A stretch of 64,000 bases of DNA, taken from contig PCDI01000004.1 in the NCBI GenBank assembly GCA_002778195.1, positions 2,312,418 to 2,376,417 of the forward strand, given 5' to 3'. Below the pieces are notes generated by a model. The model ran no database searches. It had not been told where the DNA came from and saw only the letters and a program-made list of their open reading frames with translations. A program made the translations under genes and the position numbers. Below are positions 1-12,253 of the stretch, one piece after another; the first letter of the stretch is position 1, and each line of letters starts with the position of its first letter. This DNA comes from Raffaelea ambrosiae. Taxonomy: Eukaryota; Ascomycota; Sordariomycetes; Ophiostomatales; Ophiostomataceae.

Positions 1-474
1 ACGGCCGTATCTTGCGCACTATGTGCATAGTAAGTAAATAAAAGAGCACCTAACTATTACTTGAAACGACGATAGTAAGCAGAAGACGGCGTTGTTGTTT
101 GTGCCAGGCCAGCACAGAGAGAAGAAATACCACCGCATGCTGTGATCTGGGGGCCAACGTTTGCCGCAAGGAGGAGACAGAAACGGATGCCAGGAAGGAA
201 GAAGCCCAGCAAGGACGCCGACCAGGACGCGAGGAGGGAGGGTGGGCACGATTGCGCTTTCTCGTTGGCCAAGATGCGAGAGACGGTGAGTTGCCGTTGA
301 CGGGCTGGACCTTTGACGTGACAGCTTGAAGTGGCAGGTGTGCGTCGATGGGTCTGGCTGGTTCGTGTACTTGAGAGAACCAAAACCAACTGCATAGTAA
401 CTAGTTACTACTTTGTATGTAGTAACTATGTACTATCAGGAGACGGGACCGGTTGACAAGCGAGAAACCCGCGG

Positions 475-580
475 CCAGGGAACGCCAGAAAGGCCAGACA
501 GGGAACGGACGTCAGGGAACGTCAGGGAACGCCAGGGAACGCCAGGGAGCGCCAGGAGCGCCAGGGAACGCCAGAAAGGC
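475..580. repeat. Imperfect minisatellite, unit like CAGGGAACGC
   Basis: About ten tandem, slightly diverged copies of a CAGGGAACGc/t word are visible, with some AGAAAGG insertions. The block lies in gene-free DNA and has no open reading-frame logic. Confidence 0.8.
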
Positions 581-1981
581 ATGTGCCCGCTAGATGGTGC
601 TTTGGCATGCGGTTTCCGAAAACGGCCAATCGGGGGACCATGCCACGTCTTGGCCGACCAGGGACTTACACGGAGAGACTCTTTCGAGGCTCTTTTGGGG
701 CCGTTTAAGAGGGTTTCTTTCGAGGCTCCCCGAAGGCGTCTTTGAAGGCTTTTGGAAAAGCTCCTTTGAAGGCTCCTTTGGATGCTGTTTCCAAGGTCTG
801 GGTTTTGCTCATCATTGCCTTTTTACCCCCAATATGGGCTTCCTTTCTTGGTCTTCTCCCATCTTTCCCTCCTATTCCTGTCCTCGTGCCCTCTTGTCTT
901 TCCCTGTTTCTGTGGCCCCGTCTCTGGATGCACGCCTTCCTTTTCTTTACCCCTTGCGTCAGCGCGGCGCGGCAGGGTCTCGCCCCCCCTTCCACTCGTA
1001 CATGCCCGCTCCTTTCATTCTCCGAGCACAGCCATTCACCGCTCGAGGATGCCATACACACATATGCGCGCTGTTCTTTCATTCACACCTCCGAAACGAA
1101 AACCGGCAGCCGAGAGCGAGTGGTTTCTCGGGGTTTTCAAATCGAACAAAGGAAAATCATGTATGCATGCCTGGTGAATGCAACGCCGGGGCCATGCACT
1201 ACGCCCGAAGAATGGGAAAGCAAAAAAAGAAAATACAGGAAAAGACGATACTGAAAAGGGAAACACTGAAAGGAAAACAGGTGAGACACTCCCAAAAGAG
1301 AAGAGAAAAGAAAAGAACAAGGCCAGTGAACAAAGAAAGAAGCAAAGAGGAGACAGGAAGAGACGAAAAAGAAAGAAGTAAAGAGGAGACAGGAAGAGAC
1401 GAAAAAAGAAAGAAAAAAAAGAAGAAGAAAAGAAATCACATGAAGGAACTGGGGAGAATAAAGAACTCACCCCGGTGGCGATGCCTTTCTGGGGGCGGCT
1501 CACTAGAGGGTGGAGACGAATGAAAGAACGGGACATGGAGGAAATGCGGGACGATACCAGCATGGGGGACAACGGAATACACAAGCACTGGCACCGAAGC
1601 AGGGACATCAGGAGGACCCTGATGAGCGGCATCGCTCCCGAGACAGGGAGACAGGAAAGAAACAAAACAAAAGACAGCAATTAGTCAAAACAAATCCATA
1701 GTATTGCACCAGAAACAAGACGGTGTCGATCCGGAGAAGACGCCCTACTAATGGGCGATCGCAGATTTGGCCTAAATTGCGCCGTCGTCCCAGATTGGTT
1801 TGGCCGGGCTGGGGGAGGGTGGGGGGGGGGGACCGAACCAGGCCGAGAACTGGACAGGTCGATGCCGACGGGAGAGAGCAGGGAAGACGGCAAGTCCGCA
1901 AGACAGCCTGACCGCCAAAAAAAAAAAGGGGAGGCTAACAACAAACAGCTTGGATATACACACCAAGACAAACAAGTTAGG

Positions 1982-2030
1982 CAAGACAGACAAGACAGAC
2001 AAGACAGACAAGACAGACGAGACAGACAAG
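1982..2030. repeat. 9-bp minisatellite, unit CAAGACAGA
   Basis: Four perfect copies are followed by one copy with a single change (CGAGACAGA) and a partial copy. The block is intergenic. A similar 9-bp purine-rich array lies at 47032-47076. Confidence 0.9.
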
Positions 2031-4380
2031 CGCACAGGACAAGAAAAGAAACATAACAAGGAGACATAAAATACGAGAACGTGACCCGGAACCGCGTTGG
2101 CCACACACAGCCTGCCTGGAAGGAGGCACAAAGGGCGGGTAAGAAAAGAGGTGAAAAAAAAGAGAGAAAAAAAAGAGACGAAATAACTCAATAAAATAAC
2201 TATATAAAAAATAAACGTATATAGAAATAAAAATAAAAAATAAACGTTTCTTGTCAGTGGGTGTGAAGCGCAACCAGGCCTAGTCCCGGTTGGGTTCTTC
2301 CTTTCTTTCTTTCTTCCACTTCTTTTCACCCATTCATCCTCTTGGTGTTGGGAGGGTTGCAGTCCAGACATCGGGTGGTCGCACAAAGCCAAAGAAGAGG
2401 CAAGAAGGATTCGAGCGGCCAATGCAACCTGCTGCAGCAGGTCAGGTCAACCCTTCCCCCCCCCTTCTTTTCCCTCGTTTCCCTCGTCTGCTATGAGTTA
2501 CAGAGGACTATGACACGCAACGAGTCTCGATCTACATAGCACACACGCTCTCTCGCTCTCTGTCTCTGTCTCTGTCCGGGAGGCAGTCGGTGAAGGTCGG
2601 TGTCCGGCAGGGATGCACGCACAACTCGCACTCGCACGTCTCTTTTCCGCTCTTCGCGCCATACAGCCCCCTGCTCTCCGCCCCGTCATGTTCTCTCGCG
2701 CTGTGGCCTTGGGACTGAACGCTTGTGTCTCTCGTGCGAAGGCACCGCCGCACTGTTGATTGTCAACTGTCTGCGTAGGACATACCATATAGGTAGTATG
2801 ACAAGCATACTATGTATAACTATGCTATGATCATCCCTTTCTTTCCACTCCTGCCATGCGTGCCCATTGCGTCCCCGAGTCCGTGACAATGCCCCCCTCC
2901 CGCCGGATTTCTTGTTTGCGAGGGAGGAAAGGGAGAGAGGAAGTCATTTGAATCCAAAGTCCATCAAAAATAAATACATGGAAAATGAAAGACGTGCGTA
3001 TCGTAGATGGACAAGAACAAACCGCAAAGCACAGACCATTGCCACGAAAGAGAACAGAGCCAGCATGCACGACGCAGCGGGAGCGGCAACCCAAGCACCG
3101 GGCACTCACGTCGAATGGGCCCCGGACCGGTATGCACCTCGAACAAACTCCCTATTACCACACACACTCACACACAGACCACACTGCCACCACCCAGATA
3201 TGGCTTAGAACGTTACCCCCCCCGGGCGCCCAACTGATGTATCTGACTTTGCACAATGCATGTACGTACGAGGAGGCACCAACCACCCACGTTGTCACTC
3301 GTTGGCGTATCTTGCATGAGAGGCCATCTCGGGAGACAAAAAAAGAGAAATGCAGAGGGAGGAGTGTGGCGGCTGAGGAGCGAGAGAGGTACATGCCACT
3401 ATAGTATGTAGGCACCTCTTTGTTTGTCGCGCGGTCGCTCTTTCCGGGACAGGCAAGTCCTGCGTCTTCCCGGCTGCACGAACAAGGCTTCCGAAGGCAA
3501 GGAGGAACAAGCCAAACAATAAAAAAAAACACGTTTTTGCTTTGCTACATAGTGTTGTCATCCCTCTTGGCTTGACCAGGGGGGGGGGTGAGGGAGGGAT
3601 GCATGGGAGAAGGGCGGCTATTCTTGTATTCTTGTTCCCTTTGCTGGATATTGTCCTCGTACTCAGTTAGCGTGTACAGAGTATGAACTAGCGCGTGTGC
3701 ATTTGTGTCTTCTTGCATTTGCGTATGGTCTGTCTGTGTGTCGGCATGTCTGCATGTGCGCATGTGTGCTTGTCTGCTTGTGTGGGCTTGGGTACATTGG
3801 CTGCCTGCATGCATATTCCAAAGGCTTTCCCATCCGGTGTGATCATTGATTCATGGCATAGCTAGCCCCTTCAGGCACAGGGATGGGAGAGCCTTTTTCT
3901 GGTTGGATTTCCTCGGATTGTTTCCCGTGGGCTGTTTCCTGTGGTGTCTTCGCCTCCAGAGCCGCGGTGTGGGAATTTTACAAAAAGGGACAAAGTCTCT
4001 CTTGCTGGGCGTGATCCACGCTTGAGCCAGCCGCACGAACACTTACACACCCTACACGCCTACGAAAATTCCACAGCAAACCACGCATCACATTGCCTGC
4101 AGAGTCTGCGACTGTGGTAGGGCTGTGGCAGTTGTGACAGGAGGCAGGAACGCGAGATCGTGCATGAAAGAAAAAGAAGAAAGAAAAACCACCGAAGAAG
4201 AAATGTAGAAGAAAACGTTTCGAAAGGAAAATACACAACACAACACCCGGTGACAAAGACCCGAACATTCATAAAGAGACGAGAGACAAGAAAAAAAAAA
4301 AAGAAGAAACCCCCAAAAGAAAAGAGGCCTGTCCCTTCCGAGCCAAGGCAATCTCGGTCCCGAGCTGGGCTGTTGATACT

Positions 4381-6390
4381 TGCTCTCTTTCTTTTCTGTT
4401 GGATGTGTTTTTTTTTTCTTTTTCTTTTAATCTGTCCTTGTGTTTGTGTGTCTCGTTTCTCTCTTTGCTGTCAAGTCCTCGCCCAACATCCCCCCCCTCG
4501 TCTCTTTCTTCCCAATTCTCTCTCGCCCTCTCCTCGGCGACCATCACCAGACAAGGAGAAGTGGCCGGCGTGCATGGGACCACCGGAATCCTCCTGGCTG
4601 TTTTCTCTCTGTCTCTCTCTCCTCTGTACTCTTCCCATGCTCTTCCTCGCCCTCTTCCACTCTGTCTCTGGCCGCATCCACCCTCCCTCACCACCCCGAT
4701 ACCTGACTGCCGAGTGTGCTTTGCTCGCCTCGCTCGCCATCCGTTGGTAGCCTCCCCTCCCCCTCCGGGCTGCCCTGCCCCGTTCTTCCACTCACAGAGC
4801 ACGATAGCCGAATCACATCCTGGGTCCCCGCTCGTGTTTTTGTTTTTCCGCCGTTTATATCATCGTTTCTTTGTTATACGGGTGTCATTGCATGGGGATC
4901 CTTCAGCGATACAGACACCTTCCTCTCCCGTTTTTTTTATTTTTTTATTTTTGCTTCTTCTCTTGTCCTCCACACGTCTTCTTCTTCTTGCTATTAGCTA
5001 CAATTCGGTCTCTCTTTCGTCTACCGGCCTCCTGGCTTGCCCGGCTGAAACGGAGCCCAACCCCGGCCACTCCCTTCTTCCCCAGACGAACTCGCCTTTT
5101 TCAGATTCGCTTCACTTGGCATTGACCTCGCCTGCTCGATATTTTCTTGTCCCCCTCCCCTTTGTTTCGTCTGTTACAATCTGGCCACCTTGTTCTAGCA
5201 TGTAGCCCGGCAGTTCGTCCAGCCTCGTACCCGACTTGCGTGTTGAAAGACAGGAGAAACCTGTGGCACAGGAACAAGAAGGAGGGCATCTGCTCACAGT
5301 TCTATTTAATAAGACAGGAGGGAAGGAGCAGAGAAACCGAGATTCAAGAGAGAGCCAAGAGAGAAGCAAGACTGAGAATCAAGACTGAGTCAAACCGATC
5401 CCGGCTCCTCTCACCTTGGCGGTCACTTTCACCTCAAATAGACCAGCACCCTTCAAAAGGTCTCAGTCCACACAAGCTAGTTTCTTCACCGGCCACCTGC
5501 AACCTTTTTTCTGACTGCACCTTTATTTTTTCTTTTCCTGGCTGCACCTGTCATATTTGACAGGCGGGCAAAGAGCGGTCATCACTCTCACCGTTTTGTC
5601 TGCTTCTGCTGTCTCCCGCCGTGTTGTTGTCTCTTTCAGAGCCGCTCTGCTTGGAAGCCGCTCTGCCCGGAAGCCAAACGGCCTCTCAGGCCGACCCAAA
5701 CACTTTGTCTCCCCGGTTCCGTTGTGGGACGCTTCATCTCTTTCTGCTTCTTGTCTCGCTGTATTTTGTGCTCCTTTTCCCCAAGACTGTTTGTCTGCTG
5801 ACGATTTCTTGTGCTATCTTGGTCTCCCTGCCGTTTTTTTGGGGGGTTTTTTTTTCTCTGTTTTTTCCCCCTTTTCTCTTGTTTTTTTTTTTTTTTCCCT
5901 GTCTATATATGTTTTTTGTCCCCAGTGGCTGCTGCCACAGTCGCCCTGGTCGCCCCCAACAGACATCTAAAAGGTCTTTATCCTGGCCGATTCTTTCTTC
6001 TTTCATCGTCTATATCTCTTTGACATTCTCCCTCCTCACGTCGTCTTTCTTCGTCCCTCTTTCTTCTTTCTATCTAGCCATCTATCTGCCCATTCTGTGA
6101 ACTCATTGCTCCGCCCCCTTGGGCATGCCTTGGGCGCCACCTTTCGTTTGACTTGCATTCTTCCTGCTCTTTTCACAATACCCCTTCCTCTTCCGTTTTC
6201 TCTGATCACATTCTTCTCATTCGCTTCCTCTCTCTCTCTCCTTTCTCCCCTCAACACTCGCCACCCTGGTGCATCGTCTGTACCGGTCATCCTCTTCAGC
6301 TTCACAACGGCATCACACGTCTCCTTCTCTTATTATTTTGCCCTCTGGACCCTGTCTTCCGACTCCTGTTGCACTTGCATTTGCATAGCC
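4381..6390 (+). promoter_or_regulatory. Long pyrimidine-rich leader/promoter of HMG-box gene
   Basis: For about 2 kb before the ATG at 6391 the + strand is dominated by C and T, with many TTTCTTTC and CTCTCTC runs. Such CT-rich tracts are typical just upstream of, and within, 5' leaders of filamentous fungal genes, but 2 kb is long. No conserved coding frame is visible. A long 5' UTR, possibly with introns and upstream ORFs, is inferred and not shown by the sequence alone. Confidence 0.5.
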
Positions 6391-9300
6391 ATGTCGGTCA
6401 GACCGCGTCTCAACATTGCCGACAGCACTGCCAGAGGACTTTTGTCTGCCTCGGTTTCTCCTTACCATGGCAGTGACAGTGGTGGCAGAGGAGACGGCCC
6501 GTCTCCTACGCCGTCCTCGCCAACAGTCTCGGAACCGTCACGCCCACCGAGCAACCTTCCTTTGCCACATCTATTCGCTCCCCCTACTCACAGCGGCGTC
6601 GGAACCCGGGAGTCGACAGAGAGCAGCGGCAGCCCAGACATGAAGAGCGAGGGCTCTCCCCGTCTTTCCTTGAAGCGAACAGCCTCGCTCGACCTCATTC
6701 CCGAAGACTGCCCCAGCGATAGCAAGGACAGCACCATGGAGGACTACGGCAATAACAGCGCGTACCACCGCAACCGGAAGACGACCGGGAGCAGCACCAA
6801 GGCTGGCTTCCTTTCTCTTGAGGCCATGAATTCCTCCAAGCCGTGCCTCTGCAACCCGGGCCCCAAAGTACGCCGGCCACGGAATGGTGAGTTGAAACAC
6901 GGAGCCGAAAAATAGAAAGGACAGCACAGCAATGCGAGGCTGGGGAACATTTTCATAAACTGACTGACTGGGGTTTCAGCGTTCATTTTGTTTCGCCAGG
7001 CTTGCCAAGCCCAGGTGGTAGCAGAGAACCCAGGCATCGCCAATCCGGAAATCTCCAAGATCATCGCTGCGATATGGCGTGGGCAGCCACAGGACGTCCG
7101 GGACAAGTGGAAGGGCTATGCAGAAGACGAGAAGGTAGAGCATCGAAAGCTCTATCCCAACTACCGTTACCAGCCACGACGAGCGGGCCGAGCAAAGGCA
7201 AAGGGAGGGCGAGCAGGTCCCGGAGGTGCAACTGGAAGTTCCGGAAACGGCAGTGGAGGAGACGGCGATGATTCCGGCCGCTGCCCCAAGTGCGGAGGCC
7301 GTTATATCGTGACACCCCGTACACCATCAACGCCGCGGCTGGTCTCCGGATCGACCAGTTCACAACAGCCACTGCACTCTGCCGCAGACTCAGGCAGCAC
7401 CGACGGCAGCCGCACCAGCAGCTCTGGTTATCCTTATGGATCCAGCCGCCCTCCTTCACCATACGCGGACATCGACAACGACTATCGCCTCAACATGGAC
7501 ATTGACATGCGCCACACCCAGTACTACTCGGGGGTGTCCAGCCGCCGTCCACTTCCCCAGCATGGTCGTCCCAACAGCACCAATGTTGCAAGCCAGAATG
7601 CCACAGACGACCTGTCCTCGGAATCGGATGTGAAGCGGCGTCGGTATGAACAAACGCCTGCGTACGCCGCGCCAAACCGCTATGGGCGCAGTGGTGGTGC
7701 TGGCGGTCCTGAAGGCACCGGTTTCTCCTTGCCGTACCGTCCGACTCCTGGCCAGCATTTCTCAGACACGTCCACTCCCACGACGCCGACTGCGAATGCT
7801 TTTCTGCCGTCTGGAGCATCTGGCCGCCCGTCTCCGTCGTGGCCAGGTGGCCACCCACCTCCCCGGCACGAAGCCAGCCGCTTCTCACAGGGCTACGGCC
7901 CGGCAGGTGCTGCTTCCGCACGGTCGTCGTACTCAGAGGTGAGCTACTTTCGGGACAACCACCCAAACGCGTTGCCATCACCAGCACCCGCAACACCATC
8001 TGACGTGCTGTCCCAGTCCAAATCGATCTCGGTTAAGAGCGAGTACATGACTCCAGGACTGCCAGGCACGCCTGCCCAGCGAGGCAATCCGCTCCCCGTG
8101 CGCCTGCCGCCGCCTTCCAGCTCCTATGGGTACTATCAGACCTCTGGAGGCAGTGCTGGAAGCGGTCTGCAGACGCCCTCTACTGCCTTGTCCGGGCTGA
8201 GCATGGCGTCTACGCCAGGATCTTCGACGCCCTCGGGGGCTCCAGGCTCTAGAAATCAACAGCAGCAACAACCACAGCTGGGTTTCAACGACGCCTCGCT
8301 CAAGCTGCCGCCTCTCCAGACGCACATGGCGACGGCCGGCTCACAGTCGCCGGCCAGGTCTGACTCCAGCAATGGAGCCAACCTCAACACGGCTGCGGGC
8401 GGGACGTCGCAGGCAATGTCGAGTGTCCATAATGTGGCCGCTGGAGGCATTGTTCGCATTAACGATGTGCGCAGTTTCGCCTTCTCTTCGACTCCTGTCA
8501 TGGACAGCTGCGTCGACAAGACCAGCCAAGAAAGCGGCATCCGGGCCATGGTCATGTCGATACCGTATCTGAACAAAATCGAGGTGCTGCGACGCATCAG
8601 TCCGCAGCTTCCACTTACGACAAGACGGGGGCCCATCATTGCGATTGAGGGCCACAGCGCTGCTCTTACCGCGGCCGTGGGCCAGGTTGTCGAGAAGGCC
8701 CTACTGCAGAGCGGCGAGTGCGCCCTCCGAGTCTGGCGCTCGTCGGTGACTGATCGTGCCAAGGAAACAGCAAACGACGTCAAAGATGAGGAGGACATCA
8801 GCCGCATGGACATCGACAATGACAGCAAAGACACGGACACGACGAAATGCGCCCCCGCTACATCTCTGGATGCCTCCCGAGAGACGCTGGCATCGTATCA
8901 CGAGTTCATGCTGCCTTGGCACACCAGGTCGCAAGACATGGTCAAGCATATCAAAGGAGCCACGCCGGCGAGCACGACATCGACCCAGCCCCAGTACGAC
9001 GAGCTCAATACCAAGGCAATTAAGAAGCCCGCAATGGCACCAACCACAACGGCAATTTCGATCTCGAGCATGACCTTGCCGCCACCGGCACCGCCCTCGC
9101 CGACCTCGCCGGACGACTCACCGAAGCCGTCCTTGCTGACGCCGTCGCGGTCGTCGTCCTCCTCGCCGCATTCTGGCGCACGCGCAAACCAAACACATTC
9201 CCCGCGCTCGCCGTCGGTGTCTCCCCTGCCGGTGGCCCTCGTCACGGGTGGATACAGCGTAGCTCTGGCAGACCACTTTGCCACACATGTGCCGATCGAG

Positions 9301-9603
9301 GACGAATATGCGCCAATTGACCACTGGCACTGGATGGCAACGTTGTGGCGCGGCGTTGCGCAGCCGGACCTTGTCGTCTATGCAGATGCCAAGCCGCAGG
9401 ACAAGCACATGGACACCCCCATCAATAGAAATGCACAGGAGGGCGTCATGGTTGTGCATGCTCCGCCAAAGACGGACGGCGAGACAGTGTCGAGCGATCG
9501 GCTGATTGATGAAATGACAGAGCGCCGTCTGGGCTTCGAGGTGATGGAGTGGGTGCGGACGAGCCCATTTCGAGCAATGTGGATGCGTCGAGAGATGCGC
9601 TGA
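6391..9603 (+). CDS. HMG-box transcription factor (Rox1/fmf-1-like)
   Basis: Two exons, 6391-6886 and 6980-9603, join across a 93-nt intron (GTGAGT...TTTCAG) to give 1039 residues. The intron splits an Ala codon inside the HMG box, so the box is only recognisable after splicing: RRPRN + AFILFRQ, then a helix with W-R-G and DKWKGYAEDEK, residues about 160-232. This is the sequence-specific MATA/Rox1-type box, which binds and bends DNA. After it come a basic AKAKGGR stretch, CPKCGG (267-270), a long Ser/Pro/Gly-rich region, and conserved-looking C-terminal blocks (about 660-780 and 918-966). The start is the first ATG of the open frame after the CT-rich leader. Fungal relatives act in sexual development or repression; the target genes here are unknown. 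It is nuclear by inference. It converges with the PLP-protein gene. Confidence 0.85.
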
Positions 9604-10498
9604 ATGGCCAGGCATGCGGGCTCGAGGATGAAAAGAACCACGAGCGAGGCAATCACAGGAGATCACAGGGAATAAACGAGAACAACGAGGAAACAGAAGA
9701 ACGAGAAGGACGGAGATGAAAAGAAACAAGAAGAAAAAAGAACATCGAAAAGAGAAAGAACAACAAAAAATGAGAGAAAGCAGAACGAGAACAAGAACGA
9801 GAACAAAAGCAAGGCAAAAAGGCAAGAAGGAGGAAGTGCCAAAAAGGAAGAAGCTGACGGGTTGCTTGTACGATTTTATGCAACTGGGGACGGATGTCGG
9901 ATATATAGCAAACGGAAGCAGCAGGGCTGTGTGGTTGGTAGAGCCTTCCGTTCCGGGCGTTGTTGTCCTTTCCTAATTGTGTCGTGTGTCCTGCATTAGT
10001 GTATCTTCCAATACGGCGGCCGGCTCTCTATTTTAATGATTTCTGTGCGATTCTGCGTCGACTTGGTCGAGAGTGTTGTTTTGCTGTTGTTTCTGTTCCG
10101 ACAGATATAGGCCTACAGCAATGTAACGAGGCAGCTTTCGTCATTTTATTGTAAAGCTACTAACCATGAATCGTGGTTAGTTGCAGGAAGTTTCAAGCGT
10201 TAGTTGCGAGAACAAACCCTTTGGATGATCGTATTCAATTGCATTGACTACTGAGGAGGGAATTCAGCATGTTTTTGCAAAGTGAACTCACCGCGTTGAT
10301 TCACATATCGATTTTCTGGGATTTGCAGTGGTGCAACTTCTGCCACCTTCCCCGTAACTATGCTGGCTAACTTCTCAATGCTTTTACCGATACATTTCAC
10401 AGTGGGTTTTGCGGTGATTTACGAACCATTTTAAGCTAATTGGGTATTTCATGGTGTCAACTCTTCTTCGATTTCTTTTGATTACCCCCAGTTCCCAC
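9604..10498. other. 3' intergenic region between convergent genes
   Basis: This holds the presumed 3' UTRs of the HMG-box gene (from the left) and the PLP-protein gene (from the right). It is purine-rich until about 9860 and more AT-rich afterwards. A perfect 8-bp inverted repeat with a 7-nt loop lies at 10158-10180 (ACTAACCA / TGGTTAGT). No gene is seen. Confidence 0.5.
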
Positions 10499-11521
10499 TC
10501 ATACAGTCAGCTTGGCGTCCGCCTTGGCTGGCCGTTGGCCAAACAGCGTGCTTCCAACGCGCACCTCGCCGCTGCCCGAGGCGGCTGCGCTCTCAAAATC
10601 GTCGCTCATGCCCATGCTCAGCTCCAGAATATCGGCCGGATTCTGTTGTCCAGCGGCTGCTTTCCCCGATGAGATCAACCACTTTCCCACGGCGTCTCGC
10701 TGCTCCCGCAGCGCAACAAAGTCGGGATTCTCGCCGTCCTCGGTCACCTCAATGGCCCGGCTCCGTGCAATGGCGCCAATGGTCATGAGCCCCAGAAAAT
10801 GCAAGCGGGGGCACTCCTCGACAATGAAGCGGCACAGCTCGATGGTCTCGTCGCCCGGGTTACAGCCAGACTTGTTGGCCTCGCCCGAGGTGTTGACCTG
10901 GACGTGGACGTTGATGCGGCCGTCCTTGCCGGCGGCCGGCGGCGATTCTTTGAGGAAGGCGTCGCGGGCCTTGTCCAGCATCTTGGCCTTTTTTGCCGAG
11001 TCGATGCTAGAGACGGCCCAGAGATTGGGGATGCGGGCGAGCGTCTTGCAGTGTGCTAGATGGATGCCATTGGTGTCAGCTTCAGTCTGGTCTATCGCAG
11101 GCAAAATGAGAACAGGGAGCAGCAGCCCATACTAGATTGCAGCCCCCCGATGAAGTGCCATTGGATTGTCTGTGGCAACAGGGCTGCCTTGTCTCGCAGC
11201 TCCTGGGCATAGTTCTCGCCAAAGTGCAGCTGGCTAGCCGGCGCCTGGTGGAGGGCCAGGACATCATTGGCAGGCTTCAGCTTGCTGACAGCCACCAGGC
11301 GGACCTGTAGAGAGCCCACTGTTAGAAAAGAAGACAATGTATGTGTATGCAGAAGCATACAGACTTCCGCTTGCAGATGACTCTTGACTCACGTCCCGGC
11401 CGCCGGCAGCAGCGGCGAGGCGCTCTTTGACGGCCTGCAGGTTGGCCACCAAAGCAGCAGCACGCGAAGGATCAACTTTCATTGTGGTCACAGCAGAAGC
11501 AGCACCGGACGTGTCCCCCAT
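10499..11521 (-). CDS. YggS/PROSC-family pyridoxal-phosphate homeostasis protein
   Basis: Three exons on the minus strand, 11521-11393, 11304-11133 and 11055-10499, encode 285 residues. Introns are 88 and 77 nt, with GTGAGT and GTATGG donors. The fold is the alanine-racemase N-terminal barrel. Family signatures in order: VAVSKLKP with the PLP-binding Lys51, LHFGENYAQEL, WHFIGGLQS joined across intron 2 to a CK dipeptide, VNTSGEANKSG, LGLMTIGA, LELSMGMSDDFESA and VRVGSTLFG near the end. Members bind PLP and buffer the cofactor pool; no enzymatic reaction is firmly established. Length fits fungal orthologues (yeast YBL036C is a little shorter). The ATG gives MGDTSG; a second in-frame Met at residue 14 is possible. 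It diverges from the membrane-protein gene at 12254. Confidence 0.93.
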
Positions 11522-12253
11522 GGCTGTTCTTGTGTGTATTTGCAAAATTCTTGAGAAGAATAAAAGGACTTGTCCGCAGTGCCTGGCCTCTCTCATCGAA
11601 CAAGAAAGATTCTGTGAAGTGGGATATCGGGACAGTGCTAACAAAATATGGCGAGATACTGCGGACACTGTGCGACCCCGGACACCAGCAGCAGCAGCAG
11701 CACGGACCAACCACTGAGGACCCCTGAACGGGCTAGTTGGCCATTACGCATGTCACGTCTCTTCTAGACTGCAGAGCCCCTAAAAATTGCAGACGCGATT
11801 TTGGAACAGGCTATCTTGGAAAGGCGACCTGTCCCTCGACTCATCACAGACTTTCTGCCATCTCGCCTCGACATCCACCACTGCGCCCGTCGAGCTGCTT
11901 TTCTGCTGCGTCTGGGCTAGAAGACCACTTTTGATTACGGCGCGTGCGTGACACACCGAACACCGAACAACACGTGCTCGTCTCGCTGTCCAGCATCGCC
12001 CAACCCCTGAAGCAAGGATCGCTTTTCGAGAAGACCTGGCTGTCTTCATTGCTGGTCCCGTCTCCAATGACGAGATAGGGTTGCCCGCCGTGCCCCCCTC
12101 TGGTGTTCTCGCTACCATTCCATTCGTTTGAACAGTGAACTCGAGCCTTCCACATCGTCTTCCGGGCGACCGTCTCGCTCCGAGCTCGTCATCTAATTTC
12201 GACAATCTTCCGATCATCCCTCGCTCCACGACTCACCCCTTCTTTCCTTCACG
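11522..12253. promoter_or_regulatory. Divergent intergenic promoter region
   Basis: A 732-bp region lies between the start codons of the divergent PLP-protein gene and the membrane-protein gene at 12254, so it must hold both promoters. It has mixed composition and a CT-rich segment shortly before 12254. No specific factor site is identified. Confidence 0.5.

Larger units (their letters stand above)
1..4380. other. Gene-free intergenic region with simple repeats
   Basis: No reading frame here resembles a known protein. The longest frames (for example 594-1523 +) are low-complexity and lie over mixed purine-rich and pyrimidine-rich DNA. The stretch holds a 10-bp-type minisatellite (475-580), a degenerate repeat of TTTGAAGGCTCC-like words (680-790), a GA-rich tract (about 1200-1440), a 9-bp minisatellite (1982-2030) and several homopolymer runs. 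AT-rich near-palindromic words built from AACTAGTTAC occur near 395-433. It is most likely distal regulatory or neutral DNA upstream of the HMG-box gene. Confidence 0.6.

Noticed and set aside
594..1523. A 309-codon open frame upstream of the HMG-box gene
   Set aside because: Composition follows local Phe/Ser-rich and Lys/Arg-rich tracts of pyrimidine and purine runs; no family resemblance.
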